From NCBI GenBank assembly GCA_036523795.1, contig DATDDN010000128.1, positions 1 to 21,702 on the forward strand: DNA of 21,702 nucleotides. The letters are read 5' to 3'. Below, in pieces: positions 16,338 through 21,702 of this stretch (its first letter is position 1; each line of letters opens with the position of its first letter). The notes beneath the pieces are model-generated. The model searched no databases and was not told the DNA's origin. It saw only the letters and a program-made list of their open reading frames with translations. The DNA comes from 39-52-133 sp036523795 (GTDB lineage: Bacteria; Pseudomonadota; Gammaproteobacteria; Burkholderiales; Gallionellaceae). Position numbers and translations under genes: made by a program.

Positions 16338-17533
16338 CTGATCACCTCGGCGAGGCTGAAGATGGGCAGATACATCACGATGATGATGCCCCCGATCAGG
16401 ATGCCCATCAGTGCAACCAGCATCGGCTCGATCAGGGACATGATGCGCGCCAGATTGTTCTCCAGCACCTCTTCATAGAATCGGGCGATTTCGAACAGCA
16501 TGTCGTCGAGCGCGCCGGATTTCTCTCCCACCTGGATCATCTTGAGCGCGGTTTCCGGCAGCAGCTCCGCAGCACGCGCCGCATTGGCAAAGCTCTCACC
16601 CTGCAACACCCTTTCGGCAGCCGCCTTGATGCGTTGCGCGTAAGCGAGATTGGGAAACGAGCCCTGCACCACCTGCAGCGCTTCCAGCAACGGCGTTCCG
16701 CCGGAAAGCAGCGTTGCCAAGGAGCGCGCGAAATAAGCACTAGTTGCGGTCTGCTCCGCTCTGCCCAGCAACGGCGCTCGCAGCTTCCAGCGATCGATGC
16801 TGATGCGCCCGTCCGGCGTCGCCAAGTAGGCGCGCCAACCATACCAGCCTGCCGCGGCTGTCGCCGCCAGCAGCATCGCCAGCAAGGGAAAGTGCTCGAC
16901 GGCAGCCAACAGCCATTGCGTCGGCAGCGGCAATTTGGCATCGAAGTTCGCGTACATGGAAACGAAGCGCGGCATCACAAAGGCGAACAGGACACCAAGG
17001 ATGACCACCAGGGCTGCGAGCAGAAACAAGGGATAGGCCAGTGCCTGGGAGATCTTCTTGCGCAGGGTGACTTTGCGGCGCAGGAATTCCTGATATCGCG
17101 TCAGCACCGCAGGCAGCTCGCCGGATTTCTCGCCAATGCGCAGTGCAGCGAGGAATAGCGCATCGAATACGTCGGCATGCTTTTCACAGGCCTGGGACAG
17201 CAGCATGCCCTCGCGCACGTTCTGCAAGACCTGGACTATGACTTGCCCCAGCACCGGACTGGCCGGACGATCACTGGCCAAGGCCAATACCTCAGGCAGC
17301 GGCAATCCTGCCCGAAGCAGCGAGATCATTTCCTGCACGAACAGGATGAACTCCTCAGGCTTGACGCGATTACTCTGCCAGAACCTGATCAGGTCGCGCT
17401 TGAGTACGATGCGTTGGGCGCGCAAGCCGCGGCCGGCCAGTTCGACTGCAAGTTGTTCAGGAGAAGCGGAGACGGTTTTGCCGGCAATGATCACGCCACT
17501 TTCAGAAAGGGCTTGGTATTGATATTGTGGCAT
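16334..17533 (-). CDS. gspF: Inner-membrane platform protein GspF
   Basis: A 399-residue polytopic protein with the family's usual length and two T2SSF domains (about 60-190 and 262-390). It opens with YQYQALSESGVIIAGKT, the standard GspF start, and has FVQEMISLLRAGLPLPEVL and GEKSGELPAVL in the first domain, mirrored by FARSLATLLSGGTPLLEAL and GEKSGALDDML in the second. Transmembrane segments are near 167-189, 213-236 and 368-391. It is the first gene of the operon; the upstream 17534-18051 gap should hold the operon promoter, but I see no convincing -35/-10 pair. The ribosome site before the ATG is weak. Confidence 0.95.
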   Translation of the reverse strand: MPQYQYQALSESGVIIAGKTVSASPEQLAVELAGRGLRAQRIVLKRDLIRFWQSNRVKPEEFILFVQEMISLLRAGLPLPEVLALASDRPASPVLGQVIVQVLQNVREGMLLSQACEKHADVFDALFLAALRIGEKSGELPAVLTRYQEFLRRKVTLRKKISQALAYPLFLLAALVVILGVLFAFVMPRFVSMYANFDAKLPLPTQWLLAAVEHFPLLAMLLAATAAAGWYGWRAYLATPDGRISIDRWKLRAPLLGRAEQTATSAYFARSLATLLSGGTPLLEALQVVQGSFPNLAYAQRIKAAAERVLQGESFANAARAAELLPETALKMIQVGEKSGALDDMLFEIARFYEEVLENNLARIMSLIEPMLVALMGILIGGIIIVMYLPIFSLAEVIR

Positions 17534-17850
17534 GGCAGGCTTAACCGGTTTAATGCGCTCGACTTCGGTAATTCAGTTACGCATTCAAACCTGTGATCCG
17601 GCCCTGAACAGAAGAGACAAATGCTTGAGGCAAAGTAACTGATGCTTTGACAACAGTGAGACTTATCAATCTTGCGGGCTTAGCTAAAGCACGGCACTGC
17701 AAGTTGTGTATCCAGTACCGAATCAGATTGGGAAAGCGTCCGGTCTTGCAGAAAATCCATTGCACCTAGGGAATTACTATGCGAATTCATGCGACGGGAT
17801 TGATTCGGCGGCAGGCACTCTAAACCATCGGCCTCAAAAAATCCATGATT

Positions 17851-17874
17851 TCGAATCAAAATATGCGGATTCGA
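17851..17874. repeat. Inverted repeat TCGAATC-N10-GATTCGA
   Basis: Perfect 7-base arms around a 10-base AT-rich centre, in the gap upstream of gspF. No T-run follows on either strand, so it does not look like a terminator; a protein-binding site is possible. Confidence 0.55.
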
Positions 17875-17899
17875 CTAAGCCGTGGGGGCATGTATAGAA

Positions 17900-17920
17900 A
17901 TGTATGCAATTTTCATACAT
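17900..17920. repeat. Inverted repeat ATGTATG-N7-CATACAT, operator-like
   Basis: Perfect 7-base arms around CAATTTT, 25 bases from the preceding inverted repeat. A partial extra copy (CATGTATA) lies just before it near 17889. The spacing fits a dimeric regulator on one face of the helix. Neither neighbouring gene start is close (gspF is about 370 bases away), so the target is unclear. Confidence 0.5.
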
Positions 17921-18051
17921 GGCTAATCTAATGGCGGCCTATCGGTGCGGTTTCAACCGGTCATCCAACGCATACCGGATTACTCTCGGTATCTGTGCCC
18001 AAAGCTGCTGCTTAAGTTGCCGGTCCTTAGATAGATGGGGGTGGCGGAGGG

Positions 18052-19764
18052 CTATGGTGTTGGCCAGATGGTTTGGGCAAAGGTCCTTAGTGATGGGCAA
18101 CTCAAGTGTTCCGATGGCACAAATATTCTCGGATTTGCTCCGAGTTCTTGCTGTAGTAATGCCTTAACACGCCCAAGAACGATCTTCCCTCTTCGCCATT
18201 TTGTCGGGTCTGCGTCATAATCTGCAACGGAACTGGTTGCGATCGCGCCGTGGTTTGGTCCTGGGCCACCATCCCTCTTTAGCTGAAATGCTTCAGCAGT
18301 GCGCAGATTGACCAAGGCCTCTATTGATTTGTCCCTAGTCTCCTGAGTTGCTTGCTCAATGATCTCTTGTACTCTCTGAGTCGTGACATTGGGATTGACA
18401 TGGCTCAGGTGATCGCAATTTAGAAAATGACCTTCTACATCACTGAAAACAGTGAGGAACGAGCCAACTCCCGTCGCCGTTAGATCGGTCTCGAATCGCG
18501 TTGCCCTATCATCACTCATGTAATCTCTATCGCGGTGCACTAGCAGACGTACGTGAGGGGCCTTCTCTTGAAGAAATCCGCCCAGGACTTTTGCAGAGTC
18601 AATCTTGGTACACCCGGTATATGAGGCCACTTCTGTATCAGCGACATCGAAACCATTACTCCACAGGAGCACCTTTAATGGTTCCTTGTCCGTGTCTTCT
18701 GTTGCAACGACGCAACGCATTTCTCCGTCTGCAAAATAGTCAACAGAATCTAGCGCGCCAAGCTCCAACAACATGGCCGTCATGCCTAAGTCGGGTTCAT
18801 CAACCTGTCGTCCACGGCTAAGCCAAATGAGTGAGCAGCGATTTCTCATTGCATCCAACACGTGTCGTGAATGAGTGCTGATCAATGTCTGAAAATTGCG
18901 CTGTGACGCAAGTCTGTTCACGAGATCACACAGCGCCCGCTGGTTATCCGGATGTAGATGCGAGTCTGGCTCATCCAGAATGAGGACTCTAGGTTGGAAA
19001 AGGGAGATGTATGCCAGAAGCTGCGACGCCTGCAAAATTGACGTGCCCGCCGCATCAATAGGAAGGCGCGGATTGCCCGGGAATTGAAAGAACGCCTGAA
19101 TAAATTCGTCCGTGCTGGGGTCAAAGGTCAAACTGATTTCAATGTCTGGAAAAATCGACCGCATATCCTCAATGAAGTGAGCCCATTCGGCTTCATCGTG
19201 CGACAGCATATAGAGAACGTTGCGCAAAACTAGGTTGGCATCACCCCGCGCGACAATTCGCCGTACAACCCCGGGTGAGAGAAAGCGTTCCTCTTTTGAA
19301 ATGCCAGCGAGGCCGGGGGCATAAACGGTAAATGGTTCCTCTAACTCCATCAGGCGCTCGCCAAGTTGCCTCCCCTCGATCGACACGGCGATGTTTCGAT
19401 TTCGCCCACGTTTCAAAGTCACAACGCATTGAGTTCCGTCTGATGCAGAAAACTCAAATTCAACTCTCGATGCCGGGGCTTCTTGAAGGATTCCGCCGTT
19501 TGCCAAGGACATTACGTCAGCAACTGGCGAATAGATCAATTGAGAGGGGTTGAATGAAAGCTGAAACATATCGTTTCTCCAAGCAATACCTTCCCCTACA
19601 AGCTTCGCGGTCTGGGCAATTGAGACTGCGAAGTGAATCGCCTGTAAGACACTGCTCTTCCCTGAGTTGTTGGCCCCAATCAAAACGGTAATGTTTTGAA
19701 GCGCAATCGGCATGTCTTCAATTTGTTTAAACCGACGGATGCGAACTGTATTAATTCTCGGCAT
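18052..19764 (-). CDS. OLD-family ATPase with TOPRIM-like C-terminus
   Basis: A 570-residue ABC/SMC-like ATPase. Walker A is GANNSGKS (30-37), a signature-like region DAAGTSILQASQLL lies at 238-251, Walker B is LILDEP (261-266) and the switch histidine is in STHSRHVL (297-304). The C-terminal part keeps TOPRIM-type acidic residues: E356 in VVATED and the D412-x-D414 pair in HRDRDYM, so nuclease activity is plausible. Layout matches OLD-type overcoming-lysogenization nucleases, several of which act in phage defence. I chose the ATG at 19764 because GGAG lies 6 bases upstream; the frame can extend four codons to a TTG. No UvrD-like (Gabija) or reverse transcriptase partner is adjacent. It is divergent from the GIY-YIG gene and less GC-rich than the secretion operon. 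Confidence 0.88.
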   Translation of the reverse strand: MPRINTVRIRRFKQIEDMPIALQNITVLIGANNSGKSSVLQAIHFAVSIAQTAKLVGEGIAWRNDMFQLSFNPSQLIYSPVADVMSLANGGILQEAPASRVEFEFSASDGTQCVVTLKRGRNRNIAVSIEGRQLGERLMELEEPFTVYAPGLAGISKEERFLSPGVVRRIVARGDANLVLRNVLYMLSHDEAEWAHFIEDMRSIFPDIEISLTFDPSTDEFIQAFFQFPGNPRLPIDAAGTSILQASQLLAYISLFQPRVLILDEPDSHLHPDNQRALCDLVNRLASQRNFQTLISTHSRHVLDAMRNRCSLIWLSRGRQVDEPDLGMTAMLLELGALDSVDYFADGEMRCVVATEDTDKEPLKVLLWSNGFDVADTEVASYTGCTKIDSAKVLGGFLQEKAPHVRLLVHRDRDYMSDDRATRFETDLTATGVGSFLTVFSDVEGHFLNCDHLSHVNPNVTTQRVQEIIEQATQETRDKSIEALVNLRTAEAFQLKRDGGPGPNHGAIATSSVADYDADPTKWRRGKIVLGRVKALLQQELGANPRIFVPSEHLSCPSLRTFAQTIWPTP

Positions 19765-19921
19765 TTGTGGCTCCAAGAGAATGGTCTAAATTGCCCGAAA
19801 CAGACAGATATTGTTCAGTCAAATGCTGGCTATTTGTTAGTGCCACTAGATATCTTGATTCTTTTCAAGTCATGTAAGATACCAAAATTCAGACGGCAGA
19901 AGGGGACGCTAAGGCGCGCCT

Positions 19922-19940
19922 CTTAATTCAAACGTTATAC
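19922..19940 (+). other. attC-like right half-site (L'-R') before the GIY-YIG gene
   Basis: CTTAATTCAAACGTTATAC resembles the right end of integron attC sites (TTAAnTCAAGCGTTRRRY). The putative exchange point would be between G19934 and T19935. The left arm (R''-L'') of a full site is not clear upstream; only a short imperfect palindrome AAGGCG/CGCCTcTT precedes it. The GIY-YIG start follows within 23 bases, as is usual for cassette genes. Confidence 0.5.
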
Positions 19941-19956
19941 TTGGGGAGATAGCTAT

Positions 19957-20880
19957 ATGGCGTTCGGCAAATCAATCCGTATATTTCTACCAGACGCAAC
20001 AGTTACTGGGATTCGGCACGCTGAGATACTCAATCGGACAGGACAGGCGATTGCTTGTCCAAGAAACCGCCTTGATGAGCTGAAACTATGGCCGGAGACG
20101 GCCAAGCCAGGGGTCTACTTGCTGTTTGAGGCTCGATTAGGCGATTCCAAACCCATGGCTTACATCGGCGAGTCAGAGAATGTTGCAGAGCGATTGCTAA
20201 CGCATGACCGGAAGAAAGACTTTTGGAATGACGCTGTTATTTTTTCAAATAAGGATGACAACCTCAGCAAGTCTCACATCAAGTATCTTGAATCAAGACT
20301 AGAGTCACTAGCTAAAACTTCGGACCGCTACAAGCTGGAAAACGGAAACACCCCGACACTTTCGAGCTTGTCTCGTGCTGAGCGCGACGCCATGGAAGAA
20401 TTGCTTGAGGATATTCGTTTGGTCCTTGGCACGCTCGGCTATCCGATCCTAGAGCCTCTTATCCAATCACCATCTGCCGCATCAGCCGCTGCGCCTGCGC
20501 CAGCTTTCGGCTCCTCATCGAGCGACGAACTGACTTTCACTGTTCATAAGCTTGTCGCTCGCGGAATCCAGACCGGCGAGGGGTTTGTACTAAAGAAGGG
20601 TTCTACCGCCTCTAAGACAAATACAGACAGCCTTAACTCCAAACTTGTTAAGTTGAAGGAACAGCTTGTCGTCGATGGACGGCTAGTTGCCGAGGACGAC
20701 CACCTCCGTCTCACGGAAGACGTCCTTATGAGCTCTTCGAGTTATGCAGCCGCGCTGATTGCGGGTACGGCGCGTAGCGGGCCGCAGAGCTGGTACTCAG
20801 CTGACGGGAAGACTCTAAAGGAATTGGAGGATCAAGCTGCAGAAAGTGCGACATTGCCGCTCCCGACTGGCGGCGCCTAA
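19957..20880 (+). CDS. GIY-YIG nuclease with DUF4357 domain
   Basis: A 307-residue protein. The GIY-YIG nuclease domain has GVY at 52-54, YIG at 69-71, the conserved Arg in the NVAERL segment (R79) and the metal-binding Glu in KYLESRL (E112), so the active site looks intact. A Ser/Ala/Pro linker (about 170-190) leads to a DUF4357-type C-terminus (about 190-292), with EGFVLKKGSTA, LVKLKEQLV and the final WYSADGKTLKELE. The family is common in defence and mobile contexts, but the role is not established. The start has GGGGAG 8 bases upstream. The stop codon lies inside an attC-like site and an attC-like half-site ends just before the ribosome site, so the gene sits as a compact cassette with little room for its own promoter. 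Confidence 0.9.
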   Translation: MAFGKSIRIFLPDATVTGIRHAEILNRTGQAIACPRNRLDELKLWPETAKPGVYLLFEARLGDSKPMAYIGESENVAERLLTHDRKKDFWNDAVIFSNKDDNLSKSHIKYLESRLESLAKTSDRYKLENGNTPTLSSLSRAERDAMEELLEDIRLVLGTLGYPILEPLIQSPSAASAAAPAPAFGSSSSDELTFTVHKLVARGIQTGEGFVLKKGSTASKTNTDSLNSKLVKLKEQLVVDGRLVAEDDHLRLTEDVLMSSSSYAAALIAGTARSGPQSWYSADGKTLKELEDQAAESATLPLPTGGA

Positions 20881-20930
20881 CAGCTCACTCAAGCCGATGC
20901 TCGCCATGCGGCTTAATTCAACAATTGAAT
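20875..20930 (+). other. attC-like recombination site overlapping the GIY-YIG stop codon
   Basis: R'' is GCCTAAC (20875-20881, includes the TAA stop). A stem follows: AAGCCGATG (20891-20899) pairs with CATgCGGCTT (20905-20914), leaving G20908 unpaired, like the extrahelical bases of attC. The L' arm TTAATTCAA follows, then ATTGAAT (20924-20930), which fits the R' consensus GTTRRRY except for the first G. The layout closely follows the well-known aadA-type attC. The changed G suggests a decayed site. Confidence 0.6.
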
Positions 20931-21055
20931 GTCTGGTAATTGCTTCCTACCGGCAGAAATTCGGAAGGGCAGCAATGGGGAGAATTCGGCCTGCCACCTG
21001 AATTGCAGCCGAGTCTTGCTGATGGACTATAGAGCACGAGCGGGCGAAGGGTTCT

Positions 21056-21292
21056 GATTACCAGCCCTCCGTGGGCCTGCTAACGCCAGGGTACACGATC
21101 TGAAGCACACGTATGGCAGGCGGCTCAGGGCAGTTGGCGATGGACGGTCCTGCTTGGGCACAAGAATGGGAAACAATCACTTCACACTATTCTGCCGCCG
21201 AGCTTACCGAGCTTCTGGAAGCTTGGAATCGCGTTTGCGGGGGCGAGTCCCGCAATAGCTTTGCTGAAAAGAAAAATCGCCTAGCGGGTTAG
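21056..21292 (+). pseudogene. Decayed phage-type tyrosine integrase, C-terminal remnant
   Basis: Frame 1 gives VHDLKHTYGRRLRAVG from 21091 to 21138, the box II region of tyrosine recombinases (with Lys where Arg is common). The downstream part is in another frame: TSHYSAAELTELLEAWNRV from about 21179, holding the nucleophile-type Tyr of the HYS motif; it ends at TAG 21290-21292. The LGH box between them is missing or scrambled, so there is a frameshift with a small deletion. The N-terminal domain is absent. It lies between the acquired genes and the tRNA-Arg 3' end, as expected for a tRNA-targeting element. Confidence 0.72.
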
Positions 21293-21304
21293 CGCTAGGC
21301 GATT
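21266..21304 (-). terminator. Rho-independent terminator after tRNA-Arg
   Basis: Perfect 12-base arms AATCGCCTAGCG and CGCTAGGCGATT (21275-21286 and 21293-21304) around a 6-base loop. Read on the minus strand the hairpin is followed by a T-rich run (TTTTTCTTTTC), 17 bases past the tRNA CCA end. The integrase remnant's stop codon falls inside the hairpin loop. Confidence 0.88.
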
Positions 21305-21321
21305 GTTCTTACTACTGAATA

Positions 21322-21398
21322 TGGCGCGCCCGAAGAGATTCGAACTCCTGACCCCTTGGTTCGTAGCCAAGTACTCTATCCAGCTGAGCTACGGGCGC
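21322..21398 (-). tRNA. tRNA-Arg (anticodon ACG)
   Basis: A complete 77-base tRNA with CCA encoded. The acceptor arms are GCGCCCG and CGGGCGC with discriminator G. The D arm reads AGCTCAGCTGGATAGAGT, the anticodon stem CTTGG/CCAAG encloses CTACGAA with anticodon ACG (21362-21364), and the T arm carries GTTCGAAT. Inosine formation at the first anticodon base would let it read CGU, CGC and CGA. The sequence is close to the E. coli tRNA-Arg(ACG). Its 3' end is a common integration site for phages and islands, in line with the integrase remnant next to it. Confidence 0.97.
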
Positions 21399-21413
21399 GT
21401 TTGCGAAGGCGGC

Positions 21414-21442
21414 ATTATATACACATATTCGCGGAACCACAA
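21414..21442 (-). promoter_or_regulatory. sigma70 promoter of tRNA-Arg
   Basis: On the minus strand: -35 TTGTGG (21437-21442), a 17-base spacer, and a perfect -10 TATAAT (21414-21419). A GC-rich discriminator GCCGCC follows, typical of stringently controlled stable RNA promoters. Transcription would start about 8 bases before the mature tRNA 5' end. Confidence 0.8.
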
Positions 21443-21542
21443 TCGCGTTGTTGGTGAATTTTTCGGTGATGGCCGAAATTCCCTTTGCAGCGCATTTGGG
21501 TTGCGATTCGACGTTGCGACCGCCGAACCACGACGCAGGGGC

Positions 21543-21571
21543 ATTCTATCAGGTGGCCGTGTTGCTGTCCA
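21543..21571 (-). promoter_or_regulatory. Second possible upstream promoter for tRNA-Arg
   Basis: On the minus strand: TGGACA (21566-21571), 17-base spacer, TAGAAT (21543-21548); one mismatch to each consensus box. It points to the tRNA about 140 bases away, with no gene in between. It may be a second tRNA promoter or the promoter of an unrecognised small RNA. Confidence 0.4.
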
Positions 21572-21667
21572 TTGGCTGCGGGACTTGCGGGTTCGGGTTT
21601 GGATGGCGGAGGGGGGCGCCATCCGTTACCATTGATGGGGTGCGTGGTAAACGTTGAGGTAAAGAGG

Positions 21668-21702
21668 ATGTCGTCCCGCGTGGTCGGTGGTGCCGAGGAT
21701 GT
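21668..21702 (+). CDS. Possible gene start cut by right edge
   Basis: ATG at 21668 with GAGG 8 bases upstream opens MSSRVVGGAED and continues past the window edge. Eleven full codons are too few to assign a family. No clear promoter is seen before it; 21443-21667 otherwise holds only the candidate minus-strand promoter. Confidence 0.3.
   Translation, partial: MSSRVVGGAED

Larger units (their letters stand above)
17534..18051. other. Intergenic stretch with two inverted repeats, no supported gene
   Basis: About 520 bases between gspF and the OLD-family gene. Short frames exist here (for instance a 62-codon minus frame ending at 17577) but show no family signature or good start. It marks the change from GC-rich operon sequence to the lower-GC right-hand block. 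It holds two clean inverted repeats, listed separately, and a weak ATACCG/CGGTAT pair near 17972-17992 without a T-run. Confidence 0.6.

Noticed and set aside
14832..16478. 548-codon plus-strand frame opposite gspE
   Set aside because: Antisense of a fully recognisable GspE with all catalytic motifs.
17577..17765. 62-codon minus-strand frame upstream of gspF
   Set aside because: No ribosome site or family pattern; could be a decayed gene but nothing supports it.
21056..21292. Integrase remnant as an integron integrase (IntI)
   Set aside because: The HDLKHTYGRRLR and SHYSAAEL patterns resemble phage-type integrases; no IntI-specific region can be seen.
21303..21635. 110-codon plus-strand frame across the tRNA region
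   Set aside because: It reads through the complement of tRNA-Arg, a common false call.
1..21702. CRISPR arrays, rRNA genes or complete insertion sequences
   Set aside because: I saw no regularly spaced direct repeats, rRNA sequence or transposase frames with terminal inverted repeats.

Overview
The window looks like a chromosomal stretch from a GC-rich Gram-negative bacterium, most likely a betaproteobacterium. This rests on the type II secretion (T2SS)-like gene set with PilM/N/O/P-style platform proteins, the Enterobacteria-like tRNA-Arg(ACG), and codon usage. The genus cannot be named from sequence alone.

Left part (1-17533, all minus strand). A tightly packed operon reads gspF, gspE, pilM-like, pilN-like, pilO-like, pilP/gspC-like, gspD (secretin), then four type IV pilin-like (pseudopilin) genes including a clear gspG. 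Four junctions are 4-base ATGA overlaps. About 260 bases downstream, in the same direction, begins a giant gene that runs off the left edge (at least 2583 codons). Its product has an N-terminal hydrophobic segment, carbohydrate-binding/discoidin-like beta domains (inferred), a SpvB/TcaC-type domain, FG-GAP/VCBS calcium-binding motifs and a run of repeated beta-sandwich modules. The layout suggests a compact envelope-spanning secretion machine placed next to a very large surface or secreted protein of the Tc-toxin/Rhs type, which may be its substrate.

Middle (17534-18051). About 520 bases without a supported gene, holding two clean inverted repeats.

Right part (18052-21702). This block is visibly less GC-rich and looks like an acquired island at the 3' end of a tRNA-Arg gene. 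It carries an OLD-family ATPase with a TOPRIM-like C-terminus (minus) and, divergently, a GIY-YIG nuclease with a DUF4357 domain (plus). The nuclease gene is bounded by sites that resemble integron attC sites, as if it were a lone gene cassette. A decayed phage-type tyrosine integrase lies between it and the tRNA gene. The tRNA has a strong terminator and probably two promoters. A possible gene start is cut by the right edge.

The two nuclease-type genes plus the integrase remnant at a tRNA fit a small defence island. The secretion operon and giant protein are the most interesting candidate system.
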